Source: Phycisphaerae bacterium
GTDB taxonomy: Bacteria; Planctomycetota; Phycisphaerae; Sedimentisphaerales; Anaerobacaceae
Reading direction: 5' to 3'
NCBI GenBank assembly: GCA_030630315.1
Contig: DAOVNI010000070.1
Span: 1 to 7,524, forward strand
DNA: 7,524 nucleotides
Part shown: piece after piece, positions 1 through 7,094 of the stretch
Layout of the letters: the number at the start of each line of letters is the position of its first letter
Numbering within the stretch: the stretch's first letter is position 1
Notes under the pieces: generated by a model
Seen by the model: only the letters and a program-made list of their open reading frames with translations
The model's database searches: none
Told to the model about the DNA's origin: nothing
Program-made: the position numbers and the translations under genes

Positions 1-1626
1 AAGGTCGCCGGCCGCCAGAGCAGGTGCATCGTTTATACCATCTCCGACAACGACTACGGTGTGTCCGTCTTTTTTAATTTGCTCAACAATCGAGAGTTTG
101 TCCTGAGGCAAACAATGCGCCTTAAAATCGGTACAGCCCAGTTCGGCTGCAACTCGGTTGGCGACTTCGTCCCTGTCGCCGGTCAGCATAGTTACCCTTT
201 TTATGCCGATATCGAGCAGCTCCTTGACGGCTTGTTTGGCTTCGGGTCTGGTTTTGTCCTGCAAACCAATCCAGCCGATGCACTTTGAATCCTTTGCTAC
301 ATAAAGAGTACTGAAGCCCTGCTCTTCATGAAGGCCTGGGTCGGAAACGTTGCTTATATCCACATTGTTTTCCTTCAGGAAGGTGTCTCTGCCGACAATA
401 ATTTTTGCGGAATCAACCAGAGCGGTTACGCCCTTGCCGGGTGTTTCCTGAAAATTGTCTGTGGCAGGTAAGGAAAGGTTTGCTTCTTTGGCAACCTCCT
501 GCAGGGCCCTTGCGGCGGGGTGTTTGCTCATCTGCTCAGCGGAAGCAGTGACGGCTAACAACTCGGCGGGTTCAATATTTTCAGCGGGGGTCAGTTTGGT
601 CACATACAGCCGACCCGTCGTTACCGTCCCGGTCTTGTCAAAGACCACTGCGGTCATCTTGCCGGCAATCTCAAGGTCAGCAACATTTTTTATCAGGATG
701 CCGAGGCGAGCAGAGGCCGATATCGCCGCAACCATCGCCGTAGGAGTCGCCAGAATCAAGGCGCAGGGACACGAAACAACAAGTATCGTAATCGCCCTGT
801 CGATATCGGCGGTGAAAAACAAAACTATCGCGGCAATCATCAAAATCGTCGGCGTGTACCACTTAACATAGCGGTCGATTATCCGCATAATTGGTATCTT
901 TGTTTGTTCAGCCTGCATAATCAACGACTGGACTTTGCCGAGGGTTGTATCTTTGCCGGCTTTGGTTACGGTGATATCAAGCACGCCCGTAAGGTTGCTT
1001 GTGCCGGCGAAGACCTGCATCCCCGGCACTTTATCGACAGGCAAAGATTCGCCCGTTATCGTGGCTTCGTTGACGGAGCTAAGCCCTTTTATAACTTCGC
1101 CGTCAGCCGATATGTTATCGCCGGGGCGGACGCGGATGCAATCGCCGGATTTCAAGCTGCTGACCTTCACCTCTTTTTCACCACCCCCACTTTCGAGGAG
1201 ATTTGCCTTCGTAGGTGTCAGCTTTATCAGCGACTCGATTGAGGCACGAGCGCCGAGGGCGGTGCGCGTTTCAATAAGCTCGCTGAGGAGCATAAAGAAA
1301 GCAACGACACCTGCGGTGACATAGTTTTGCGTTACAAAGGCGGCAATTATTGCCAGAGCCACCAGTTCATCCATACGCATCTGCCTTTTTATAAGGCTTT
1401 TTACTGCGTGCAGGACAATAGGGGCGCCGAGCAGGATTGCGCCGGCCATTGCCAGGAGCTCGGTCTTGAAACTACCGCTGCCGTAAAAGACTCTGGCGAT
1501 ACCACTGTTTATGAGCAGCATTCCGCCGGCCAATGTTCCCAGAACAGCCATACTTACGCGGACCTGCTTACCGTGAGTGTATTCAGCGGTAATATCTTCC
1601 TTAAAATGTAAGTGCTCGTGAGCCAT
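1..1626 (-). CDS. Heavy-metal-translocating P1B-type ATPase (C-terminus cut by window edge)
   Basis: This frame runs open from an ATG at 1626 to the left edge, giving 542 residues without a stop. The protein pumps a metal ion across the inner membrane using ATP. All P-type ATPase signatures are present in order: TGES of the actuator domain at 191-194, the metal-binding CPC of the fourth core helix at 286-288, DKTGT with the phosphorylated Asp at 330, the P1B-specific His-Pro at 369-370 (SKHP rather than SEHP), TGDR at 482 and GDGINDAP at 528. Hydrophobic segments lie near 25-47, 56-73, 86-116, 257-275 and 277-305. The final two helices should lie outside the window. There is no N-terminal HMA metal-binding domain; the N-terminus is only a short stretch with three His in the first seven-plus residues (MAHEHLHF). 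CPC fits Cu(I), Zn, Cd or similar ions, and the specificity residues of the last helices are not visible, so the substrate is left open. It is the last visible gene of the SPFH operon, 10 bases after hflK. Confidence 0.95.
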   Translation of the reverse strand, partial: MAHEHLHFKEDITAEYTHGKQVRVSMAVLGTLAGGMLLINSGIARVFYGSGSFKTELLAMAGAILLGAPIVLHAVKSLIKRQMRMDELVALAIIAAFVTQNYVTAGVVAFFMLLSELIETRTALGARASIESLIKLTPTKANLLESGGGEKEVKVSSLKSGDCIRVRPGDNISADGEVIKGLSSVNEATITGESLPVDKVPGMQVFAGTSNLTGVLDITVTKAGKDTTLGKVQSLIMQAEQTKIPIMRIIDRYVKWYTPTILMIAAIVLFFTADIDRAITILVVSCPCALILATPTAMVAAISASARLGILIKNVADLEIAGKMTAVVFDKTGTVTTGRLYVTKLTPAENIEPAELLAVTASAEQMSKHPAARALQEVAKEANLSLPATDNFQETPGKGVTALVDSAKIIVGRDTFLKENNVDISNVSDPGLHEEQGFSTLYVAKDSKCIGWIGLQDKTRPEAKQAVKELLDIGIKRVTMLTGDRDEVANRVAAELGCTDFKAHCLPQDKLSIVEQIKKDGHTVVVVGDGINDAPALAAGDL

Positions 1627-1634
1627 ATTTTGTA

Positions 1635-1638
1635 TCCT
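1635..1638 (-). promoter_or_regulatory. Ribosome binding site of the P-type ATPase, overlapping the hflK stop
   Basis: Read on the minus strand, AGGA lies 8 bases before the ATG at 1626. It overlaps the TAG stop of hflK at 1637-1639. The overlap supports the chosen ATPase start and suggests that translation of the two genes is coupled. Confidence 0.6.
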
Positions 1639-2923
1639 ATGGTGATTGCTCTTTCTTTGATTTTGGTTTTAATTCTGGGTCGCTGTTTATGTAGAGCCAC
1701 AATACGATGCCTTTGGTGCCTTTAGTAGGCTGAATAATTATTTTCTCATCTACGTTGTTAAAGATGTACGCTATGGCATCAAGATAGATTTTTTGAACAA
1801 CGAGCTTCGGATATTTGCGATATTCGGGTAGCAGCTTTTGTAAATATTCGGCATCGGCTCTGGCAGTTTGCACGACCTTTGTTCGGGAGGCACGTGCCTG
1901 GGCAATTTTCTCCTGAGCCGCCCCAGCTAATTGGGCCCACAGCAACTCTCTTTCCTGCTCGCTGGTAGATTTACCCTCAAGAACCGCAAGAAGTTTCTCA
2001 GCAACGGGGCCGGCGGCTTCATTAAGGGTTTTTTCAGCGTAGGTCCTCGCCTCGCTTATCGCTTTTTGACTTTCCTGGCTTGCCTTATGGGCAGCCTGGA
2101 ACGCTTCGTCAACCTGTCGAGGCCAGGTTTTGTCTGTCAACTGCACTTCAACGACTTCTACGCCGCTTTCTATCGTTTCGAGATTCTTTTTCAGCAATTT
2201 TTTGACGTGGCCCGTTAGTGCCGCGATCTGGTCGAACATAACGTCGTCAACAGTATAATTGACTATTGCAGTTACTACCGCGTCTTCAAAAAGCTTTTGC
2301 AAAAGTGGTTCTACGGTGTTTTTGATGACATCGAAATAAATCTCCCCCGGCTTTACATCCTCTACGTAGACATTCTTGAAGAATAGCTCAGGCTTAGTAA
2401 TCTGATAGGTTAGCTGCCACCTGGAATGGACAATGTTGTAGTCACTGCCGTCAGAGCCTGCAGCCACATTCTCTTGCGGTTCACTGCGGGTAATGCAATA
2501 GCCATCCTTTATAGGGTCCAGCACTTCCGACATGCGAATTCTTTCTTTTGGGCCTGGTGGGAGCTTCTCTGGATACCAAAATGAGTTGACTGGCATATTG
2601 ACCTTTTTGGCTACGGGGATTTTTACAATTTCGTCTATCGGATATGGGAATACCCAATGCAAACCCGGTCCGAGGAGTCTTTTTTCGCCCACGCCGCGAA
2701 TCTTTCCAAATCGCAAAACAAGCGCCTGTTCATCAGAACCAACCGTTCTAAAGCCTGAAGTCAAAAAAACAATGACCAGCACAATCATTATTATCTTTAA
2801 GATAATAAAGCTGATTCTCAATGCCTCGAACAGGGACTTACCGGCGGCATCAAGCTTGCTATCGTATTGCGTATTGCGTATTGCGTATTGCGTATCTTTA
2901 TTTTCGTGATTTTGGTCTGTCAT
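1637..2923 (-). CDS. hflK: HflK-type SPFH membrane protein, FtsH protease modulator subunit
   Basis: The 428-residue product is an HflK homologue, a membrane-anchored SPFH/band-7 protein that in E. coli pairs with HflC to regulate FtsH. A hydrophilic N-terminus is followed by one membrane helix at about 33-57. The SPFH domain then begins with the typical GSDEQALVLRFGK (62-74) and a GPGLHWVFPYP segment (85-95). A long helical region at about 265-380 carries KLLPEYRKYP, closely matching the KLLPEYK region near the HflK C-terminus. An insertion-like stretch at about 111-168 lies inside the SPFH domain. Codons 10-21 are written by a 7-base tandem repeat, giving a TQYAIRNTQY stretch unlike the rest of the protein. 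The Shine-Dalgarno is poor: GGA lies 13 bases before the ATG, so translation may depend on coupling with hflC, 29 bases upstream. The next in-frame Met is residue 46, inside the helix, so the first ATG is the only sensible start seen. Confidence 0.88.
   Translation of the reverse strand: MTDQNHENKDTQYAIRNTQYDSKLDAAGKSLFEALRISFIILKIIMIVLVIVFLTSGFRTVGSDEQALVLRFGKIRGVGEKRLLGPGLHWVFPYPIDEIVKIPVAKKVNMPVNSFWYPEKLPPGPKERIRMSEVLDPIKDGYCITRSEPQENVAAGSDGSDYNIVHSRWQLTYQITKPELFFKNVYVEDVKPGEIYFDVIKNTVEPLLQKLFEDAVVTAIVNYTVDDVMFDQIAALTGHVKKLLKKNLETIESGVEVVEVQLTDKTWPRQVDEAFQAAHKASQESQKAISEARTYAEKTLNEAAGPVAEKLLAVLEGKSTSEQERELLWAQLAGAAQEKIAQARASRTKVVQTARADAEYLQKLLPEYRKYPKLVVQKIYLDAIAYIFNNVDEKIIIQPTKGTKGIVLWLYINSDPELKPKSKKEQSP
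2863..2895. repeat. Perfect 7-base tandem repeat inside hflK (4.7 copies)
   Basis: Four full copies of CGTATTG on the plus strand (2863, 2870, 2877 and 2884) are followed by CGTAT. On the coding strand the unit is ACGCAAT or a rotation of it. The tract has no stop in any frame and cycles through T-Q-Y-A-I-R-N every three units. Because 7 is not a multiple of 3, gain or loss of one or two units shifts the hflK frame. The two other frames stop soon after the tract, at 2859-2861 (TAG) and 2818-2820 (TGA). Confidence 0.95.
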
Positions 2924-2952
2924 ACTATTTAATCATTCCGACTCGGAGAAAG

Positions 2953-3864
2953 TTATTCTTTCGATTCGTTCGGGTCCCTGGGTTCAATGTTGGGCATTTC
3001 CTTTAATAGACTTTCAAGCCATGAACCTTCTCTTAAAATGATGGTTGTCCTTTCTTTCAATGTTTCCTTGGCGGCGTCAATTTCCCGCAGGAACATTGCA
3101 AACTCAGGGTCGGCTTCAAGCATTTTATAATATTTCGCGGCTTCGGCGTCGCCCTGGGCTTGTATTGCCTTTGCTCTTGCCTCAGCAGCAGCTAACAATT
3201 CTGTCTTTTTCGAATCGGCGTCGGTTTTTATCTTTGTTGCCTCGGCGTTTCCCTCGGCAATAGTGGCTTCGGTCCTGCGATTTCTTTCAGCTATCATTCG
3301 GTCAAAGACGGCTTTGCTGACATCCTTGCTGACTTTGAGCTGCTTTATGCCGAGGGTCTCGATTTCAATGCCGTAAGCGTTTCTGACGACCTGTTTAAGA
3401 TTGGCGAGCATCTCCTCTTCAATTTGCGGAAATTTTATTTTTGCGGGGTCGCTATTTACAAATTCACCAAAGGAATGTCGGCCAATTATTTTATTTTGGG
3501 TATCACTGATCTGGCTCAGCAACTTACTCTCAGCTTCCCTGACGGTTCCAACGGCATTGAAGAATCCCAGCGGCTCGGCAATTCTCCAGACGACATAGGT
3601 CTTTACGATAATCGGCACAGCGCCTCTGGTTGTTGTCTCGCCGAGGTCGGCTTCAAAAACTCTCATCCGGGAATCGAACGGATGTTTCCTCTGGATTGGA
3701 GCCGGCCACTTGAAATACCAGCCAGGCTCAGTGATTTGGCGAGTGGGCTTGCCAAAGGTCGTTACCAGGACCGATTCTGTTTCTCTTACCTGGAACGAGA
3801 AAAGATACAGTCCCAAAACTGCGACCACCAATACGATGAAAATTGTAATTGCTATATTTTTCAT
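2953..3864 (-). CDS. hflC: HflC-type SPFH membrane protein, FtsH protease modulator subunit
   Basis: The 303-residue product matches HflC in layout, slightly shorter than the 334 residues of the E. coli protein. It has one N-terminal membrane helix (about 4-23), then an SPFH start of RETESVLVTTFGKP (27-40) and a PGWYFKWPAPIQ segment (47-58). YGIEIETLGIKQLKVS (164-179) corresponds to the HflC segment GIEVVDVRIKQINLP. A charged Ala/Glu-rich helix follows (about 190-245), containing AIQAQGDAEAAKYY, the counterpart of GEGDAEAAKLF. DPEFAMFLREIDA (252-264) corresponds to DPDFYAFIRSLRA near the E. coli C-terminus. The protein should be anchored N-in with its domain on the outer face of the inner membrane. 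Its ATG overlaps the stop of the preceding gene (ATGA), and a strong GAGGAG precedes it. The expected partner is the HflK encoded directly downstream, the larger HflK-like protein upstream, or both. Confidence 0.92.
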   Translation of the reverse strand: MKNIAITIFIVLVVAVLGLYLFSFQVRETESVLVTTFGKPTRQITEPGWYFKWPAPIQRKHPFDSRMRVFEADLGETTTRGAVPIIVKTYVVWRIAEPLGFFNAVGTVREAESKLLSQISDTQNKIIGRHSFGEFVNSDPAKIKFPQIEEEMLANLKQVVRNAYGIEIETLGIKQLKVSKDVSKAVFDRMIAERNRRTEATIAEGNAEATKIKTDADSKKTELLAAAEARAKAIQAQGDAEAAKYYKMLEADPEFAMFLREIDAAKETLKERTTIILREGSWLESLLKEMPNIEPRDPNESKE

Positions 3865-5927
3865 TTTCCGCTGAGCTCCTCAAAACCTTCTAATTCATAC
3901 AAACTGGGTGTTAGTTTTTTCGTAAGATCGAATATAAATATCTGGGTATCATTCTCATTGGCAACGACGACGTATTTTCTTATCTTTTTAAGGGTCTCTT
4001 CGAAGACCGTTAATCTTTGCTCACGTTTATAAATTTCCTCCGCGGCCCTGTATGCCTTGAGCTGGCTGGCAAAGCGCTCGCCTGTAGCGCGGGCAAGTGT
4101 CGCTGTTTCAAAGGCGTAACTCTGCGCCTGTCTCAGGGTTGCGAAGATATCACCCTTTGCTTGTTTAAAGGCCAAATCCAGAATAGGACCGAGCTTTTCG
4201 ATTTTTTCCAGATTGTTCTTGTCTCTGGCACGCTGGTATTGGGCTGCAAGTTTGTATAGCTTGTCAGCATCCTCGACGGAACCTGCGAGGTTAATTAGAG
4301 TTTTGCTGCGCTCTGCGTGGGCACCAAGGATAAGTGCCTGCTTCTCTTGAACAGCGCCGATAACCTTTTGATAATCTGCTGCAACTTCGGGCGGCGGGTG
4401 AATGCCCTGCAGGCCCAGGAATACGATTTCAACACCCAGGCCGACTTCATCAGCTTTCTTTTGAATTTCACGGGTCAAGATCTCTTTGGCTTCAGCTCTA
4501 CCTGCTCCAAGCAGGCTATGTTCCAGATCGGCTTCACTATCGACTTCAATTTTTGCACTGGCTGTGAATTTTGTAAGTTCGCGATAACAAATGGATTCGA
4601 GCAGTTTCTCCGGCTCGTTGTGATTGTAGATAAAAGAATACAAGTCCTTTATTCTGTATTGAACGGGGACAGCAGCCATAACGAGACTTACCGGCACAGC
4701 TCCAGCATCTAATTTTCCGGTTGTCTGTTCGCTGGCAACGAGTAACTGGTACTCTTCTTTGTAATGCTTCTCGCCCCACAGTAACGACCGCTCACGTATC
4801 ACTTCCCCCGTCTTCGGGTCGGTCTTGGGCACATACCCGACGCTGATTTCCATAACTTTTTTCACAGGACGCTTATAGGCAATATCGACAGGCCAGGGCC
4901 ATTTGAAAGCCAGTCCGGGCCCAACGAGCCTGACGTCATTCGAATTGTTTACAGGATTGCCGAAACGCTCTATTATCGCCTCTTCGCTGGGGTTTACTAT
5001 GACGATACAGCTCAATAAATACAGGGTAACGGCGGCAAAAAGAACCAAGGGTACAATTGCTCTTTCGAGGAGTTTATAAAACCAGGTTTGAGAGACTTCA
5101 AAGCCAAACTGATAATCGATAGCGCCTGCGGCGGTACGGAATATTCCGCCCGGCTCATTTATAATGCCTAACAGTCTGCTGTCAAAGGCGGGTCTGCTGT
5201 ACTGGTACTTCAGCCTTGGGCGATATATGTCCAGGACGATATTTAAAGCAGTCTCTGCGCCAAGGACGATGAGCAAGATTGAAATCACCCAGGCGATTAC
5301 ATTGACCACGACGAAAATCTGGAATTGTGCCAGCGCCAGGCCAATAGCCAGCGCAAAGCACAAAACGGCTACACCGAGCAGAATGCTGCCGCCGGCCCTT
5401 AACGGCTTCCACTGCGGCTGGGCTGACATACCGGTGGCGTAGCGGGACATTAAGAAGCTGACAAACGCTATGGCCGTCATAAAAATTGCAACAAGCAGCG
5501 GCTGCTTTGGCTCGATATCAGCGGTGGCAGTAATCTTTCCCAACAAGTACAGCCCGATACCTACTTGATAAACGGCTATAGTCACTGAAAATGCAGGAAT
5601 GAACCATTTCTCGAGTATCTGGAGGCGACGTTGAGCAACGGCAAATAAAGTGGCCTGTTCGTCCCTGGCCTGAAAGATTGTAGAAGCGTCCTTCCCTTCG
5701 GCCAACTGGGTCATATCAAGCTTTTCCTGCTCGGCCAGGGCGCGCTGATGGAACTGAATAACAAGGACAAGCCAGATCAAGGCCGCCGAGAGCAGCAACC
5801 AGCCGACCGCAAAGACCGCAAAGAATCCACTCCATCGGCCTACAAAAAAGGCGATACCGAAAAAGATAACGCTCAAAATCAAGGACGCCAGAGCTACATA
5901 TTCAGGGCGTTTGGACGATACTGCCAT
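3861..5927 (-). CDS. Large HflK-like SPFH protein with a six-helix N-terminal membrane domain
   Basis: The 688-residue product is far longer than a usual HflK of about 420. Residues 1-232 hold six predicted membrane helices, near 11-30, 34-58, 108-130, 142-161, 178-200 and 203-224. A charged Gln/Glu-rich cytosolic loop lies at 59-107. A further helix at 289-311 sits just before the SPFH domain, in the place of the normal HflK anchor. The SPFH part shows NPSEEAIIERFGNP (312-325), VGPGLAFKWPWPVD (335-348) and the HflK-like GVEIVFLGLQGIHPPPEVAADY spanning about 498-519, whose key part is HPPPEVA. Helical segments run from about 520 to 650. Seven helices with a positive N-terminus and Arg/Lys-rich even loops put the SPFH domain outside the cytoplasm, as in E. 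coli HflK. GGGGA lies 6 bases before the ATG. It is the first gene of the operon. It could replace HflK in the complex or form a third subunit; the role of the N-terminal domain is unknown to me. Confidence 0.85.
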   Translation of the reverse strand: MAVSSKRPEYVALASLILSVIFFGIAFFVGRWSGFFAVFAVGWLLLSAALIWLVLVIQFHQRALAEQEKLDMTQLAEGKDASTIFQARDEQATLFAVAQRRLQILEKWFIPAFSVTIAVYQVGIGLYLLGKITATADIEPKQPLLVAIFMTAIAFVSFLMSRYATGMSAQPQWKPLRAGGSILLGVAVLCFALAIGLALAQFQIFVVVNVIAWVISILLIVLGAETALNIVLDIYRPRLKYQYSRPAFDSRLLGIINEPGGIFRTAAGAIDYQFGFEVSQTWFYKLLERAIVPLVLFAAVTLYLLSCIVIVNPSEEAIIERFGNPVNNSNDVRLVGPGLAFKWPWPVDIAYKRPVKKVMEISVGYVPKTDPKTGEVIRERSLLWGEKHYKEEYQLLVASEQTTGKLDAGAVPVSLVMAAVPVQYRIKDLYSFIYNHNEPEKLLESICYRELTKFTASAKIEVDSEADLEHSLLGAGRAEAKEILTREIQKKADEVGLGVEIVFLGLQGIHPPPEVAADYQKVIGAVQEKQALILGAHAERSKTLINLAGSVEDADKLYKLAAQYQRARDKNNLEKIEKLGPILDLAFKQAKGDIFATLRQAQSYAFETATLARATGERFASQLKAYRAAEEIYKREQRLTVFEETLKKIRKYVVVANENDTQIFIFDLTKKLTPSLYELEGFEELSGK
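3876..3881 (-). promoter_or_regulatory. Ribosome binding site of hflC inside the upstream gene
   Basis: GAGGAG on the minus strand lies 11 bases before the hflC ATG, within the final codons of the 688-residue gene. Together with the ATGA stop/start overlap at 3861-3864 it indicates translational coupling. Confidence 0.6.
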
Positions 5928-5933
5928 TTTTTA

Positions 5934-5938
5934 TCCCC
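5934..5938 (-). promoter_or_regulatory. Ribosome binding site of the large HflK-like gene
   Basis: GGGGA on the minus strand lies 6 bases before the ATG at 5927. It supports this start, which also places a short positively charged N-terminus just before the first membrane helix. Confidence 0.45.
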
Positions 5939-5972
5939 ATCTTGTACTTTGAACAAAAAGCCACAAACACGG

Positions 5973-6001
5973 TATTTATTCAATATGTAAGCTCTTTACA
6001 A
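5973..6001 (-). promoter_or_regulatory. Weak candidate promoter for the SPFH operon
   Basis: On the minus strand, TTGTAA (5996-6001) and TAAATA (5973-5978) are separated by 17 bases and would give a leader of roughly 40 bases. They match the sigma-70 consensus at only 4 and 3 of 6 positions, so this is tentative. No better minus-strand candidate was seen in the intergenic region. Confidence 0.2.
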
Positions 6002-6023
6002 GTTAGAAGCTGTGTAATATAAC
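5995..6023 (+). promoter_or_regulatory. Sigma-70-like promoter for the ABC permease
   Basis: TTTACA (5995-6000) and TATAAC (6018-6023) are separated by exactly 17 bases. Each matches the housekeeping consensus at 5 of 6 positions. Transcription would start near 6030, leaving about 100 bases of leader before the permease ATG. It is the best promoter seen by eye in the window. Confidence 0.5.
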
Positions 6024-6029
6024 AATAAA

Positions 6030-6106
6030 CGGCATTTTAGTATAGAAACCTTTGCGAAAAAATTATGTCTTAAAATCGGGTCGAAACCGATGTTACCGGA
6101 CTGCCG
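6030..6106 (+). ncRNA. Candidate structured 5' leader of the ABC permease mRNA
   Basis: The segment begins at the predicted transcription start. Closing pairs are CGGC(A) at 6030-6034 with (T)GCCG at 6102-6106. A second stem pairs ATTTTA (6034-6039) with TAAAAT (6071-6076); base 6034 can belong to only one of the two. A third is a hairpin of CGG (6077-6079) with CCG (6087-6089), extendable outward as ATCGG/CCGAT at 6075-6079 and 6087-6091 if the second stem gives way. The result is a plausible three-way junction before the weak GATGGG ribosome site (6117-6122). Its 3' half loosely recalls c-di-GMP-I (GEMM) riboswitches, but the conserved GGACGCAAAGC core is absent, so no class is assigned. 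Short stems can arise by chance. Confidence 0.25.
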
Positions 6107-6131
6107 AACCGCTAAAGATGGGCAATGAACA

Positions 6132-7094
6132 ATGCATAAACTATTTACAATAGCAAAAAATACTTTCATAGAAACACTAAGACAGCCGGTCTACGCCATA
6201 ATAATTATTGCCGCTCTGTTTTTATTCTTTATGAGTCCGTCTTTGACGATGTACACAATGAGCGACGACAATAAACTCTTGCGCGAGATAGGATTATCTA
6301 CGCTGTTTCTAACCAGCTTGTTCATAGCGATATTTTCTGCTTCCGGTGCTGTGGCCGAGGAAATAGAGAATAAGACAATAACCACCGTCCTGAGTAAGCC
6401 GGTCCAACGTCCGATATTCATTGTTGCGAAATTTTTCGGTGTGGCCGCCGCTGTGGTTCTGGCACACTATATCTGCACCATCGCGCTCTTGATGGCAATC
6501 AGACACGGTGTCCTCGAAAGCGCATCGGCTACGCACGACTGGACGGTCATAAGCACGGCAGTAGCCGTCGTTGTCGCAGCATTTCTGCTAAGTGCCTTTT
6601 TCAACTATGCTTATGATTGGAAATTTTCGTCAACAGCGATAGTATTGACCGGAATATTCGGTACGTTAGGCATAGTGTTTTTATCTTTTATCGACCGAGA
6701 CTGGCAGTTTAACCCACAGAACAACGGCATAAACGCACTGGATGTCTATGGGGCGGTGCTGCTGCTTTTAGCTGCAATTATAATCGTGGCTCTGGCGGTG
6801 GCGCTTTCGGCGAGGTTTAACATAGCAGTAACGCTTTCGGCCTGCATCGGGATTTTTTTGTTAGGCCTGGTAAGCGATTACGCATTCGGCGAATTGGCCA
6901 AGACACAAATATGGGCCAAAATATGCTATTTTTTAGTGCCAAATTTGCAGATTTTCTGGATAGCCGACGCCATTTACGAAGGCAGCGAGGTACCTGTAAA
7001 ATATATCGTAATAAGCGCTTCGTACGCGCTGTGCTACACAGCGGCTATACTCTTGTTAGCCATTGCGCTCTTCCAGAGACGACAAGTAGGATAG
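6132..7094 (+). CDS. ABC-2-type transporter permease
   Basis: The 320-residue product is a polytopic inner-membrane protein with the layout of ABC-2 export permeases. An amphipathic N-terminus (KLFTIAKNTFIETLRQPVY) leads into helix one at about 20-36. Further hydrophobic segments lie near 53-72, 97-121, 140-160, 166-186, 206-226, 230-248 and 294-315. The cytosolic loop after helix two carries EEIENKTITTVLSKPVQRP (76-94) and then FIVAKFFG, the typical E-N/R-T-x-x-x-L-S-K-P-V region of NosY/GldF-like permeases. Such proteins normally work with a separate ATP-binding subunit to export lipids, polysaccharides, peptides or drugs; the substrate cannot be read here. No ATPase gene lies beside it, since the upstream neighbour is divergent and the downstream one convergent. 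The start has only a weak GATGGG about 9 bases upstream, and the nearby ATGs at 6118 and 6125 are out of frame. Confidence 0.88.
   Translation: MHKLFTIAKNTFIETLRQPVYAIIIIAALFLFFMSPSLTMYTMSDDNKLLREIGLSTLFLTSLFIAIFSASGAVAEEIENKTITTVLSKPVQRPIFIVAKFFGVAAAVVLAHYICTIALLMAIRHGVLESASATHDWTVISTAVAVVVAAFLLSAFFNYAYDWKFSSTAIVLTGIFGTLGIVFLSFIDRDWQFNPQNNGINALDVYGAVLLLLAAIIIVALAVALSARFNIAVTLSACIGIFLLGLVSDYAFGELAKTQIWAKICYFLVPNLQIFWIADAIYEGSEVPVKYIVISASYALCYTAAILLLAIALFQRRQVG

Noticed and set aside
455..1324. Several long plus-strand open frames (455-871, 904-1242, 935-1324)
   Set aside because: They lie opposite the P-type ATPase, whose minus-strand frame carries every catalytic motif. They have no recognisable domain and no ribosome site that I could see.
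2863..2895. CRISPR-like or mobile-element repeat
   Set aside because: The units are 7 bases and directly adjacent with no spacers, so this is a microsatellite-type tract and not a CRISPR array or element end.
3424..4032. Plus-strand frame of 202 codons
   Set aside because: It lies opposite hflC and the end of the large HflK-like gene, both clearly coding on the other strand, and it shows no family features.
6075..6091. Operator-like palindrome around TCGGGTCGAAACCGA
   Set aside because: The symmetry is imperfect and the arms are only five bases. It is better explained, if at all, as part of the possible leader fold.
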